DNA of 64,000 bases from CAJCJE01 sp036494465. GTDB taxonomy: Bacteria; Actinomycetota; Actinomycetes; Mycobacteriales; Pseudonocardiaceae. Within the stretch, counting starts at the first letter, position 1. Every line of letters begins with the position of its first letter. The position numbers and the translations under genes were made by a program. Shown one piece after another: positions 1 to 10,024 of this stretch. Location of the stretch: the NCBI GenBank assembly GCA_036494465.1, contig DASXOJ010000010.1, forward strand, positions 97,707-161,706, read 5' to 3'. The notes beneath the pieces are model-generated. The model made no database searches, had not been told where the DNA came from, and saw only the letters and a program-made list of their open reading frames with translations.

Positions 1-1008
1 GTTCGTGCGGCGCATCAGCAGCCAGATCGGGTAGACGCGCAGCACCTCGTTGATGATCTGCCGGGTGTAGCCGAGTTTGGGCAGGTCGTCGACGGTGGGT
101 ACGCCGCCGCTCAGCACCTCGTCGACCTCGGCGTGGAACCGGCGTTCCACGTCGGGGTGGCGGCCGACCTCGTGGAACAACCAGCCGAGCGCGAGCCCGA
201 TGGTGTCGGTGCCGCCGGTGAGGATGGTGACGACCTCGTCGTAGACCTGCTGATCGCTCATGCTCTCGCCGGTGTCGGCGTCCTTGGCCTGCAACAACAT
301 GGACAGCAGGTCGCCGTGGTCGGCGCCGTCCGCGCGGGCTGCGGTGATCACCTCGGTCACGGCGGTGCGGAACCGGGCGATCGCGGCGTCGAACGCGCGG
401 TTGCCCGGGATCGGCAACGCGGAAAGGAATCCTGGCGACAGCGCCCGGACCATGACCTGTTTGACGAGGATGGGTACCGATCGCTGTGCCTCGGCGATCG
501 CGGCGGCGCCGAGTTCGGTCGGGAACAGTGTCCGGCCGAGCACGGTCACCGCGAGCTGCTGCATGGCCTGGTAGACCTCGACGACCTGATCAGCGTGCCA
601 GTCGGCGGTTGTCCCGCTCGCCGCGTCGACCATTGTCGAGGCGTAATGCGCAATTCGTTCGCGGTGAAATGCGGGTTGTAGCAGGCGCCGCTGACGCACG
701 TGAAATGCGCCGTTGGACATGGCGACGCCATTGCCGAGATGCGGCCGGAAACGGTCGAACAGAATGCCCTGTTCGAACTTGTTCGCCTGGGTGACCAGCA
801 CTTCGTGGACCAGTTCGGGGGTGGTGGCCACGTAGGCGGGCATCGGACCGAGGTAGATCTTGACCAGGTCACCGTAGTCGCGCAGGCTCGATGTGAAGGA
901 AAACCGTTGGCGCAGCAGGGAAGGCGTGTGACCGAGCAGTGGCCATCGTCCGGGAGCCACCGTGCCGGTGGTCGCGCCGATGTGCGTACTCCCGGCGGCG
1001 GCGCCCAT
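1..1008 (-). CDS. Cytochrome P450 (C-terminus cut by window edge)
   Basis: A heme-thiolate monooxygenase, probably oxidising a small lipophilic substrate in the cytoplasm. Reading leftward from the ATG at 1008, 336 codons stay open to the window edge. The N-terminus has the proline/glycine-rich hinge (APGRWPLLGH). The I-helix oxygen-binding motif appears as TGGTDT near residue 260, and the K-helix ExxR appears as EVLR near residue 325. The heme-binding cysteine loop would lie beyond the window, so the protein is partial here. A GAGGAAG Shine-Dalgarno sequence sits 6 nt before the ATG. The hinge and N-terminal pattern recall terpene-oxidising P450s such as pentalenene oxygenase, but that is only resemblance; no terpene synthase is visible. 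The next gene is divergent and encodes a methyltransferase. Confidence 0.9.
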   Translation of the reverse strand, partial: MGAAAGSTHIGATTGTVAPGRWPLLGHTPSLLRQRFSFTSSLRDYGDLVKIYLGPMPAYVATTPELVHEVLVTQANKFEQGILFDRFRPHLGNGVAMSNGAFHVRQRRLLQPAFHRERIAHYASTMVDAASGTTADWHADQVVEVYQAMQQLAVTVLGRTLFPTELGAAAIAEAQRSVPILVKQVMVRALSPGFLSALPIPGNRAFDAAIARFRTAVTEVITAARADGADHGDLLSMLLQAKDADTGESMSDQQVYDEVVTILTGGTDTIGLALGWLFHEVGRHPDVERRFHAEVDEVLSGGVPTVDDLPKLGYTRQIINEVLRVYPIWLLMRRTN

Positions 1009-1294
1009 GGTCTACTTCCTCGCGACAGGGTGAGCGATTGATGGCGGAGTCACACTCTAGGCCCCGCTCGGACGATACCGCAGCCACCCGATCGTGTTAA
1101 CGCGTTGGTCCGTCCGGGTAACGACGTGGATGCGCGGTGACGTTTTCCCACGTAATCGGCTTGCGTTCGGTGCAATGACATTATGGAAAACTTTGGTTTC
1201 CAGATTGAACCGGGTATTTCGGCCATGTCGAGGGATGCGTGAAACGTACGGCTGAGTAGGCTGTCCGTCTACCCTCCACCCGACGAGGTGTGTT

Positions 1295-2128
1295 GTGACC
1301 GAACAATCTGCTGAACAAGACCTTGACTGGGTACCGCTCGGCATCGACCCGACGATACCGAGCATCGCGCGGACCTACGACTACATGCTCGGCGGCGCGC
1401 ACAACTTCGCCGTTGATCGGCAATTGGCCGAGACGGTCGACCGGATCATGCCGCGCACGCGCGAGATCGCCCGGTTGAACAGGTCTTTTCTCCGGCGCGC
1501 CGTCTTGTTCATGGTCGAGTCCGGAATTCGGCAGTTTCTCGACATCGGGTCCGGGGTGCCGACCGTCGGCAATGTGCACGAGGTCGCGCAGCACGCCGCG
1601 CCGGAGTCCCGGGTGGTGTACGTGGACAAGGACCCGGTTGCCGTCGCACACAGTGAATTGCTGTTGCAGGACAACGAGCAAGCTGCGGTCATCCGGGCTG
1701 ACCTGCGCGAACCCGAGAAGATCCTGACCGATCCCGCGACTCGGCGGCTGCTGAACTTCGACGAGCCGATCGGGCTGCTGATGGTGATGATGTTGCACTA
1801 CGTGCCGGACGACGACGACCCGTACGGCATAGTGGCGACTTATCGCGACACGATCGCGTCCGGCAGTTGTTTCGCACTGTCGCACGTGACCGCCGATCAA
1901 CGATCGGACCAGATCAGCGAGGCGGCCCAGGCGATTTCGCGGGCCAGGAGCGCGGATGAACTGATCTACCGGTCGCACGCGGAAGTAGTTCGTTTTTTCG
2001 AGGGATACGAGTTGCTGGAACCCGGAGTTGTCGGTTGTGGGCTGTGGCGACCGGACGGGCCAGGCGATATTTCGGACAACCCCGAGTCCAATGCGCACGT
2101 TTACGCTGGAATCGGACTTAAATCATAG
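1295..2128 (+). CDS. SAM-dependent methyltransferase, SAV2177/DUF574 family
   Basis: A 277-residue predicted S-adenosylmethionine methyltransferase of the family abundant in actinomycetes (Methyltransf_19). The characteristic N-terminal signature DPTIPSIARTYDYMLGG is at about residues 20-36. The SAM-binding glycine loop FLDIGSGVPT follows near residue 88, and the acidic ribose-binding position VVYVDKDPV near residue 115. The start is a GTG. The natural substrate of the family is mostly unknown; members sit beside regulators and secondary-metabolism genes. It is divergent from the P450, so the two may be co-regulated from the 286-bp space between them, but nothing proves a shared pathway. Confidence 0.9.
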   Translation: MTEQSAEQDLDWVPLGIDPTIPSIARTYDYMLGGAHNFAVDRQLAETVDRIMPRTREIARLNRSFLRRAVLFMVESGIRQFLDIGSGVPTVGNVHEVAQHAAPESRVVYVDKDPVAVAHSELLLQDNEQAAVIRADLREPEKILTDPATRRLLNFDEPIGLLMVMMLHYVPDDDDPYGIVATYRDTIASGSCFALSHVTADQRSDQISEAAQAISRARSADELIYRSHAEVVRFFEGYELLEPGVVGCGLWRPDGPGDISDNPESNAHVYAGIGLKS

Positions 2129-2244
2129 CCAACTGAATCAGTTTCGGTCCGGGGAGGACCGGGTCCGTGTTGTTACCAACGGGTGATCTGTAGGAGAATT
2201 GCGCATCCGCTGGACTGGGGTCGAGAAGGACTGGCTGGACAAGA

Positions 2245-4419
2245 ATGAACCTGCCGCCGACGCACGGCTCATTGGCGCACTCCGCGCTGCCCGACGACGG
2301 GCGCCGCGAGCGCTCGACGCTGGCCAGAAAATGGGCCTACCTGCTCAGTCAGACCAGTTATGTGCCCTGGTCGCACGCTGAACTCGAACAACGACTGCTG
2401 GTGTTCGTCGAACAACTCGTCGGCCTGGTTCGCACCGAACCGTTCAACGCCGACCCGGCGGGCGAAATCGGCGTGCAGCTGGTGGAGTGGCGCTGTACCG
2501 ATCCGGCCAGCCTGCGCCGCTGCGTCACGGTACTGAGCAAGGGTTTGCTCGGTCTTGCTGAACTGCGACCGGTCGCGGATCGGGCCGATCGGGTGGTCGC
2601 GCTGCTGATGTCGCTGGCGGCGGGATTCACCGAACAGTTGCGTGAATTCGTGATCGGGCAACAGGAATCGATGAGCAAGGCGCTGCGCCGTGCGGTCGCC
2701 GACGCCGAGGAGAGCCTGCGCGCCAGCGAGGACAGGTTCAACCAGGTGAGCACCACGTCGCCGAGCGGCATCGCGATCACCGATCTGGACGGCAACTTCA
2801 TCCGCACCAACGACGCGCTGCGCCGCATCCTCGCCTACGCGGGCGACGACCTGGACCGGCGCTGCCTCTACGACGTGGTGCCGCCGCAGCGCACCGACCA
2901 GTTGCTCTCGCTGTATGCGAATCTCGGTGCCGGTCAGGAGAATCCACCTCGGCAGATGCTGCGGTTGCAGCGCGACGACGAGTCGATCGCCACGGTCTCC
3001 ATCGCCGCGTCGGCGCTGCGCGACGCGGACGGCAATCCGAACCGCGCGGTGCTGGTCATCGAGGACATCTCGGAACTGACGCTGTTGCAGGACGAACTGT
3101 GCCGCCAGGCCCTGCACGACGTGCTCACCGGGCTGCCGAACCGGCAGTACTTCACCAGCAGGCTGGAAGAAGTGGTGCACCGCGCGGGCAGCACCAACAG
3201 CAAGGACGGCGTCACGCTCTACCTGCTCGGGCTGGACGCGTTCACGCTGATCACCGCCGGTCTCGGCAGACGGGTCAGCGAGCGGCTGCTGATGCACGTC
3301 GCCGACCGACTGAAGTCCATTGTGGACGGCGAGCATGCGATGGTGGCGCGGTTCGACGGCGACGAGTTCGCGATCCTGGTGGAGAACACGCCGGACACGC
3401 CGTCGGCGGCGCGGATCGCCGAGCGGATCAACGAGGAACTGGCCGTGCCGGCGAACATCGAGGACGCGAGCCTCCCGGAGGGCGCGGGCCCGCGACTGGG
3501 GGTCGGCAGCTACTCGGTGTCCGCGAGCATCGGCATCGTCGAGGGGCTGCCTGCCTCGCTCGGTCCGACCGAACTGCTCGGCGCCGCGGAAACCACGCTG
3601 CGCAGGGCACAACGCAGTCGCGGCCGACGGTTCGAGTTGTTCGATCCGGAGGAGGACGCCCGAGACCGCGAGGTCTTCCGGCTCGCCGCGGGCATGGCAG
3701 GTGCCTGGGAACGCGGCGATCTGCGCGTCGCCTACCAGCCGTTCGTCCGGTTGCGGGACGGGAATCCGATTGGCGTGGAACCGTTGCTGCGCTGGCACCG
3801 GCGCGGGCACCCGCCGCTGGACCACGACCGCTGCGTCAACCTGGCCGAACAGACCGGGCTGACCTTGCCGCTGGGCACCTGGCGGCTGTCCTCCGCGTGC
3901 GCGACGGTTCGCCAGCAGGGCTGGGACCTACCGCTCTACCTCGGGTTCACCGCGAACCAGGCGGCCAACCCGGACCTGCCCGGCGCGGTGCTGCGCGCGT
4001 TGAACGAGAACAACCTCGACCCGCAGAAGCTCTACCTCGGCATGCCGACGCCCGCGCTGATCGCGGGCGGCCAGCCGCTGGCCAACCTGATCGAGCTCGA
4101 CGAAGCGGGTGTAGGCATGGTTGCCACCGACTTCGGCTCGATCCCCGCCGACCTGGTCGATCTGGAGAAGCTGCCGGTGCAGGCGGTGCACCTGGCCCGC
4201 TGGCGACCGCGCCGGGAGGGCGCGGGCAGCACGACGGTCTTGACGGCATTGATCAACACGGTGCATGTCGAGGGCGTGCTCGTGATCGTCGACGGCATCA
4301 AGAACCAGGCGCACCAGCAGTGGTGGCAGCGGGCCGGCGCGGACATCGGCCAGGGCCTGTTCTACGCGCCGGTCGGCGAGCCTGGGGAGATGGACAGCTA
4401 CCTGGGTATGGACCAGTAG
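2245..4419 (+). CDS. PAS-GGDEF-EAL signalling protein with degenerate EAL
   Basis: A 724-residue cytoplasmic protein built like actinomycete cyclic-di-GMP proteins. An N-terminal helical region (about 1-150) is followed by a PAS domain (about 160-285), a GGDEF domain (about 290-465) and an EAL-like domain (about 475-720). The GGDEF loop reads DGDEF (RFDGDEFAIL), keeping the metal-binding and catalytic tail but not the first glycine. In the EAL half the signature is EPL. The second catalytic glutamate block is replaced by YLGMPTPAL, the DD pair is TD (ATDFGS), and the catalytic lysine of LKID is missing (VHLA). Phosphodiesterase activity is therefore unlikely; the domain may only bind nucleotide. 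No membrane segment is present. The exact start is uncertain because GAGAAGGA lies 15 nt upstream. Confidence 0.85.
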   Translation: MNLPPTHGSLAHSALPDDGRRERSTLARKWAYLLSQTSYVPWSHAELEQRLLVFVEQLVGLVRTEPFNADPAGEIGVQLVEWRCTDPASLRRCVTVLSKGLLGLAELRPVADRADRVVALLMSLAAGFTEQLREFVIGQQESMSKALRRAVADAEESLRASEDRFNQVSTTSPSGIAITDLDGNFIRTNDALRRILAYAGDDLDRRCLYDVVPPQRTDQLLSLYANLGAGQENPPRQMLRLQRDDESIATVSIAASALRDADGNPNRAVLVIEDISELTLLQDELCRQALHDVLTGLPNRQYFTSRLEEVVHRAGSTNSKDGVTLYLLGLDAFTLITAGLGRRVSERLLMHVADRLKSIVDGEHAMVARFDGDEFAILVENTPDTPSAARIAERINEELAVPANIEDASLPEGAGPRLGVGSYSVSASIGIVEGLPASLGPTELLGAAETTLRRAQRSRGRRFELFDPEEDARDREVFRLAAGMAGAWERGDLRVAYQPFVRLRDGNPIGVEPLLRWHRRGHPPLDHDRCVNLAEQTGLTLPLGTWRLSSACATVRQQGWDLPLYLGFTANQAANPDLPGAVLRALNENNLDPQKLYLGMPTPALIAGGQPLANLIELDEAGVGMVATDFGSIPADLVDLEKLPVQAVHLARWRPRREGAGSTTVLTALINTVHVEGVLVIVDGIKNQAHQQWWQRAGADIGQGLFYAPVGEPGEMDSYLGMDQ

Positions 4420-4526
4420 TGCGCGTGGCACGAAAAGCCCGCAATCTGTCAGAGACGTGTCCGACACGATGGTGTAATGTCTGGCACACGGGTCACTGAC
4501 TCGATAAAGAAGCGCCGACTGGCCTC

Positions 4527-4557
4527 CTGACCTGGGTCAAGTCGTGAGCGCTAGAGT
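4527..4557 (+). promoter_or_regulatory. Putative housekeeping promoter of the gap operon
   Basis: CTGACC at 4527-4532 and TAGAGT at 4552-4557 resemble -35 and -10 boxes with a 19-bp spacer, about 95 nt before the gap start. A short hairpin CCCCG-TGAG-CGGGG follows at 4620-4633. This is pattern matching only; the spacer is long. Confidence 0.35.
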
Positions 4558-4655
4558 GCCTCATGTCGGCAGTGTCGCCGGCGGATAGCACCCGGCACAC
4601 GCCGAAATCAAAGCTAACGCCCCGTGAGCGGGGATTGAGCACGAGGAGACATATC

Positions 4656-5663
<1,008 letters not shown>

Positions 5664-5674
5664 AAGGCTACGAA

Positions 5675-6880
5675 GTGAAGACGCTCGACGACCTGCTCGC
5701 CGAGGGCGTCACCGGTCGGCGCGTGCTCCTGCGCGCCGACCTCAACGTCCCGCTCGACGGGGACCGGATCACCGACGACGGTCGGGTCCGCGCCTCCCTG
5801 CCCACCATCACCAAGCTCGTCGAGGCCGGCGCGCGCGTGGTGATCACCGCGCACCTGGGCCGCCCGAAGGGCGAACCGGACGCGAAGTACTCGCTGGCGC
5901 CGGTTGCCGCGCGGCTCGGTGAGCTGCTCGGTGCCGAGGTCGCGTTGGCAACCGACGTGGTCGGCGATTCCGCCCGCTCGGTGGTGGCCGCGCTGACCGA
6001 CGGTCATGTCGCGCTGCTGGAGAACATCCGCTTCGACGCCCGCGAAACCAGCAAGGACGAGGCGGAGCGCGGCGCGCTCGCCGACGAGCTGACCGCGCTG
6101 GTCGGCGCCGATGGTGCGTTCGTCTCCGACGGTTTCGGTGTGGTGCACCGCAAGCAGGCTTCCGTCTACGACGTGGCCAAGCGCCTTCCGCACTATGCGG
6201 GCGGTCTGGTGCTGACCGAGGTCGAGGTGCTGCGCAAGCTCACCGAATCCCCGAAGCGTCCGTATGTCGTGGTGCTCGGTGGCGCCAAGGTCTCCGACAA
6301 GCTCGGCGTCATCAAGAACCTGCTGGCCAAGGTCGACCGGCTGCTGATCGGTGGCGGCATGGGCTACACCTTCCTGAAGGCGCAGGGTTACGAGGTCGGC
6401 AAGTCGCTGTTGCAGGCAGACCAGATCGACACCGTGCAGGGCTTCATCGCCGAGGCGGCGGAGCGTGGCGTCGAGCTCGTGCTGCCGGTGGACATCGTGG
6501 TGGCCAAGGAGTTCGCGGCGGACGCGGCCAACGAGGTCGTTGCCGCCACCGGGATCCCGGCCGACCAGGAGGGCCTGGACATCGGTCCGGAGACCCGCGA
6601 ACTGTTCGCCTCGAAGCTGGCGGACGCGGCGACGGTGTTCTGGAACGGCCCGATGGGCGTGTTCGAGTTCCCGGCCTTCGCGCACGGCACCAAGGCGGTC
6701 GCGCAGGCACTGGTCGACTCGGACGCGTTCAGCGTGGTCGGCGGCGGCGACTCGGCGGCCGCGGTGCGGCAGCTCGGTCTGCCCGAGGACGGCTTCTCGC
6801 ACATCTCCACCGGCGGCGGCGCTTCCCTGGAATTCCTTGAGGGCAAGGAACTTCCGGGCGTCGCGGTGCTGGAGGACTGA
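5675..6880 (+). CDS. pgk: Phosphoglycerate kinase
   Basis: Transfers phosphate from 1,3-bisphosphoglycerate to ADP. The 401-residue protein carries the N-terminal substrate motif RADLNVP, the basic-patch region HLGRPKG, the GGAKVSDKLGVI segment, and the C-terminal nucleotide-binding GGGDSAAAV. The GTG at 5675 begins 11 nt after gap stops. The family start (MKTLDDL) fits this codon rather than the longer open frame that overlaps gap. It is followed after 3 nt by tpiA. Confidence 0.97.
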   Translation: MKTLDDLLAEGVTGRRVLLRADLNVPLDGDRITDDGRVRASLPTITKLVEAGARVVITAHLGRPKGEPDAKYSLAPVAARLGELLGAEVALATDVVGDSARSVVAALTDGHVALLENIRFDARETSKDEAERGALADELTALVGADGAFVSDGFGVVHRKQASVYDVAKRLPHYAGGLVLTEVEVLRKLTESPKRPYVVVLGGAKVSDKLGVIKNLLAKVDRLLIGGGMGYTFLKAQGYEVGKSLLQADQIDTVQGFIAEAAERGVELVLPVDIVVAKEFAADAANEVVAATGIPADQEGLDIGPETRELFASKLADAATVFWNGPMGVFEFPAFAHGTKAVAQALVDSDAFSVVGGGDSAAAVRQLGLPEDGFSHISTGGGASLEFLEGKELPGVAVLED

Positions 6881-6883
6881 GCC

Positions 6884-7669
6884 GTGGCACGTCAGGTCTT
6901 CATCGCGGGCAACTGGAAGATGAACCTCAACCACCTTGAGGCCATCGGTCTGGTGCAGAAGCTCGCCTTCTCGCTGCCGGAGAAGTACTTCGCCAAGGTC
7001 GAAGTGGCGGTGCTGCCGCCGTTCACCGACATCCGCAGCGTGCAGTCCCTGGTCGACGGGGACAAGCTGCTGATCAAGTACGGCGCGCAGGATCTCTGCC
7101 AGCACGACTCGGGCGCCTACACCGGCGACATCTCCGGCGAGATGCTGGCCAAGCTGGGCTGCTCGTATGTGACGGTCGGGCACTCCGAGCGGCGCGAGTA
7201 CCACCACGAGGACGACGAACTCGTCAACAAGAAGGTCAGGGCGGCGCTGAAGCACGGCATCTCGCCGATCCTCTGCGTTGGCGAACGCCTGCACGTGCGC
7301 GACGAGAACAACCACATCGTGCACTGCTCGACGCAGGCGATCGACGGGCTCAAGGGGCTCAAGGCCGAGCAGGTCAAGGACGTGGTGATCGCCTACGAGC
7401 CGGTCTGGGCGATCGGCACCGGCCGGGTGGCAACGCCCAAGGACGCGCAGGAGGTCTGCGGCGCGCTGCGCGGCAAGCTCGCCGAGAAGTATGGCGACGA
7501 GGTCGCGAACGCGACGCGGATCCTCTATGGCGGTTCGGTGAAGTCCGGCAACATCGCCGAACTGGTCGCCGAACAGGACATCGACGGTGCGCTGGTCGGC
7601 GGCGCGAGCCTGGACGCGCCCGAGTTCGCCAAACTGTGCGCGCTGGCCGCGGGTGGTCCACTACCGTAA
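6884..7669 (+). CDS. tpiA: Triosephosphate isomerase
   Basis: Interconverts dihydroxyacetone phosphate and glyceraldehyde 3-phosphate. The 261-residue TIM barrel has the substrate lysine in GNWKMN (residues 9-14), the electrophilic histidine in VGHSERREY near residue 100, and the catalytic glutamate plus mobile loop in AYEPVWAIGTG near residue 170. The phosphate-binding YGGSVKSGN is near residue 210. The GTG start lies 3 nt after the pgk stop, so it is translated as part of the gap-pgk-tpiA transcript. Confidence 0.97.
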   Translation: MARQVFIAGNWKMNLNHLEAIGLVQKLAFSLPEKYFAKVEVAVLPPFTDIRSVQSLVDGDKLLIKYGAQDLCQHDSGAYTGDISGEMLAKLGCSYVTVGHSERREYHHEDDELVNKKVRAALKHGISPILCVGERLHVRDENNHIVHCSTQAIDGLKGLKAEQVKDVVIAYEPVWAIGTGRVATPKDAQEVCGALRGKLAEKYGDEVANATRILYGGSVKSGNIAELVAEQDIDGALVGGASLDAPEFAKLCALAAGGPLP

Positions 7670-7750
7670 CGGTTCGTTCGCAGGCCGTGGTTCGGTTCGA
7701 GGGCTTGGACAGGTATTGTGTGAGGCCGACGGCTCTACAGCGAGGATGAC

Positions 7751-7984
7751 ATGAAGCTTGCCCTACAGATCGGTCTGATCGTCACCAGTGTCATTCTGGT
7801 CCTGATGATCCTGCTGCACCGCGGTCGCGGCGGCGGCCTTTCCTCCCTGTTCGGCGGTGGCACGCAGTCCAGCCTCTCCGGCTCGAGCGTCGCGGAGAAG
7901 AACCTCGACCGGATCACGCTGTTCGTTGGCGCGTTGTGGCTCATCTGCGTGATCGGCACCGGGCTGCTGTTGAAGATCGGTTGA
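7751..7984 (+). CDS. secG: Preprotein translocase subunit SecG
   Basis: A small inner-membrane subunit of the SecYEG protein-export channel. At 77 residues it has two hydrophobic helices (about 4-20 and 56-76). They flank the glycine/serine-rich cytoplasmic loop typical of SecG (RGRGGGLSSLFGGGTQSSLSGSS). It follows tpiA after 81 bp. The tpiA-secG neighbourhood is common in bacteria and especially in actinomycetes. Confidence 0.95.
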   Translation: MKLALQIGLIVTSVILVLMILLHRGRGGGLSSLFGGGTQSSLSGSSVAEKNLDRITLFVGALWLICVIGTGLLLKIG

Positions 7985-8047
7985 CAGAGTCGGATTATTC
8001 GTACTAGGTCATTTGTGTCCGATTTTCTTGATGGGGTGTGAGGGTTA

Positions 8048-8392
8048 ATGGGTGGTGGCAACGCGATCCGGGGCACCCGGGTCGGCGCTGGCCCGATGGG
8101 CGAGTCCGAACGTGGTGAGTCCGCGCCGCGTCAGCGGGTGGGCTACTGGTGCGCCAACGGGCACGAGTCGCGGCCGTCGTTCGCCATGGACGCCGAGGTC
8201 CCGGACAGCTGGGACTGTCCGCGATGCGGTCTTCCTGGCGGACGCGACCAGGAGAAGCCGCCTTCTCCGCCGCGCAACGAGCCCTACAAGACGCACCTGG
8301 CCTACGTGAAGGAACGTCGCTCCGACGCGGATGGCGAAGCCATCCTCGCCGAGGCGCTCGCCCGGCTGCGTGCCCAGCGCGAAGGTCTCTGA
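8048..8392 (+). CDS. rbpA: RNA polymerase-binding protein RbpA
   Basis: An actinobacteria-specific transcription factor that binds RNA polymerase and the principal sigma factor and stabilises open complexes. The 114-residue protein starts with MGGGNAIRGTRVGAGPMGE. The zinc-ribbon-like core follows, with C-A-N-G-H and C-P-R-C-G (residues about 37-60). The C-terminal sigma-interaction region is DGEAILAEALARLR. It lies 63 bp after secG, probably with its own promoter, and ends before a strong terminator shared with the convergent kinase gene. Confidence 0.96.
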   Translation: MGGGNAIRGTRVGAGPMGESERGESAPRQRVGYWCANGHESRPSFAMDAEVPDSWDCPRCGLPGGRDQEKPPSPPRNEPYKTHLAYVKERRSDADGEAILAEALARLRAQREGL

Positions 8393-8413
8393 CTGACCTT
8401 CCAGACAACGACA

Positions 8414-8447
8414 TCGGCGCCCTTCCCGAGCTCGGGAAGGGCGCCGA
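8414..8447. terminator. Perfect 34-bp palindrome, bidirectional terminator
   Basis: A 17-bp stem without mismatch, centred on GAGCTC (core GGCGCCCTTCCCGAG and its complement). It lies between the convergent ends of rbpA and the sensor kinase. There is no long T run, as usual in high-GC genomes. Confidence 0.85.
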
Positions 8448-8462
8448 CGCGTATATGCCGGT

Positions 8463-9878
8463 TCAGCTCCAGTCTTCGGAGCGGCGCAGTGGGAAGGTCG
8501 CCCGCACCAGGAACCCGCCGAGCCCGACCGGTCCCGCCTCGAAGCTCCCGCCGAGCAGTTCGGCCCGTTCCCGCAGGCCGAGTAAACCGTGCCCACCGGA
8601 GGGCAGCGGCCGCATCGCGGTGCGCGCCGTCGCTGCGGGCACCGGCGGCGCGTCGTTGCGCACCTCGACGTCGAGCCGTTCGCCATCGGCGCGCACGTCG
8701 ACCGTGGTGTGCGCCTGCGCCGCGTGCTTGCGCACGTTGGTCAGGGCCTCCTGCACGGTCCGGTAGACCGCGTTCGCCACCGGTCCTGGCGGCGTGCGGC
8801 CATCGAGGCTCAACGACAGATCGGCGTGGACCGCCGACTCGCTGACCAGATCGGTGAGCGTGCCCAGACTGATCTCGTCGTCGACGCCGTTGGTCCGCAA
8901 CGTGCCCACCAGCTGGCGCAGCTCGTCCAGCGTCTTGACGCTGAGCTTGCGGATGGTGACCGCGGTTTCGCGTGCCTCCGGGTCGTCGGTGGAGACCTGG
9001 AGCGCGCCTGCCTGCATAGCGATCAGGCTGACCTGATGGGAGACCAGGTCGTGCATCTCCCTGGCCAGCTTGGCCCGCTCGTCCGCGCGCACCGCGGCGG
9101 TCATCAGCTGTTCTTCGCGTTCGTGGCTGGCGGCCAGCTCGTCGACCCGGCTGGACAGATCGCGCCGGACGGTGACCAGCAGTCCGAGCGCCATCGGCCC
9201 GATCGCGAACACGCAGCCGTAGATGCCGTCGAGCACGTGCTCGTGCCAGTTGAGGCCGAGGAAGTAGGACACCGGCAGCTCGATGAACGTGCCCGCCCAG
9301 ACGCCGACCGCGCCGATCAGGGTCTGCCAGCGCAGGCCCTTGCGCCAGGCCAGGGTGCCGAGCGCGATCATCGCGGCCAGTTCGGCCCAGCCCCAGATGT
9401 AGCCGGGAATCACGGCCAGGATGACCAGGAAGGGAAAACGTCGCCGGAAGACCAGCGCCAGGCAGGAGATGCCGGACAGCACGGCGGTGGTCACGGTCGC
9501 GCTGTGCGGGACGACCAGGACGACGTCGAGCACGGCCAGGGCGACCGCGGCGGCGTCGATCAGGAGTCGTGGATGGTTGCGGCCCCACTGGTTCAGGGCG
9601 CCGAAAAGGTTCTTGAGCCAGGCGAGAAACGCGGCGGGTTCCGTGGTTACCCGCCGAGCCAGGCTCGCTGGGCCGACGATCGTGTCGGCTGCCTCGACTG
9701 GATCCGCTGGGGATAACGCTGTAGTTAGCAGGGTCCTACCTCCCGCTGCGGCGATGTGACGGGTGACCCGGAGGTTCCGGGGCCCGCCGCCACCGTGGGT
9801 GTGGTCGAGGTCCTGATGGGCTCGGCCACGTTGCCGCGGCACCATCGATTCTGCGGTCTCGTCCGATTGATTCGGCAC
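8463..9878 (-). CDS. NarL-type membrane sensor histidine kinase (orphan)
   Basis: A two-component sensor that should autophosphorylate on histidine and pass phosphate to a LuxR-type regulator. Of 471 residues, about 105-245 hold five or six hydrophobic segments. The HisKA_3 dimerisation helix has the phospho-acceptor in REMHDLVSHQ near residue 275. The HATPase domain has the N-box EALTNVRKHA near 375 and a glycine-rich GGHGLLGLRERAELL. A GTG start with AGGTGAGGA 5 nt upstream is strong, although the first 90 residues look unlike the family and have no assigned domain. No response-regulator gene is adjacent, so it is an orphan here. Twin palindromes lie about 110-146 bp upstream. Confidence 0.85.
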   Translation of the reverse strand: MPNQSDETAESMVPRQRGRAHQDLDHTHGGGGPRNLRVTRHIAAAGGRTLLTTALSPADPVEAADTIVGPASLARRVTTEPAAFLAWLKNLFGALNQWGRNHPRLLIDAAAVALAVLDVVLVVPHSATVTTAVLSGISCLALVFRRRFPFLVILAVIPGYIWGWAELAAMIALGTLAWRKGLRWQTLIGAVGVWAGTFIELPVSYFLGLNWHEHVLDGIYGCVFAIGPMALGLLVTVRRDLSSRVDELAASHEREEQLMTAAVRADERAKLAREMHDLVSHQVSLIAMQAGALQVSTDDPEARETAVTIRKLSVKTLDELRQLVGTLRTNGVDDEISLGTLTDLVSESAVHADLSLSLDGRTPPGPVANAVYRTVQEALTNVRKHAAQAHTTVDVRADGERLDVEVRNDAPPVPAATARTAMRPLPSGGHGLLGLRERAELLGGSFEAGPVGLGGFLVRATFPLRRSEDWS

Positions 9879-9987
9879 TGGTTCCTCACCTTGTCAGGTG
9901 CTGCGGCTATGTGAAAGGAGAGTGACGAAACCTGTCTATGGGACGCCTGACAGCGCAGAAAGTTGCGGATGCACAGGGTGTCCGATG

Positions 9988-10024
9988 ACCGAACGTTCGG
10001 TGGCGTGGTTACCGAACGTTCGGT
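9988..10024. promoter_or_regulatory. Two tandem copies of palindrome ACCGAACGTTCGGT
   Basis: Perfect 14-bp palindromes lie at 9988-10001 and 10011-10024, with centres 23 bp apart (about two helical turns). They lie upstream of the leftward kinase gene and abut the stop codon of the gene at 10025. The geometry fits a dimeric regulator such as TetR or MarR. No such regulator gene is adjacent. Confidence 0.7.

Noticed and set aside
3099..4499. Long alternative-frame open reading frame inside the GGDEF-EAL gene
   Set aside because: High-GC third-position bias produces such shadows; its translation is Arg/Pro/Gly-rich with no domain.
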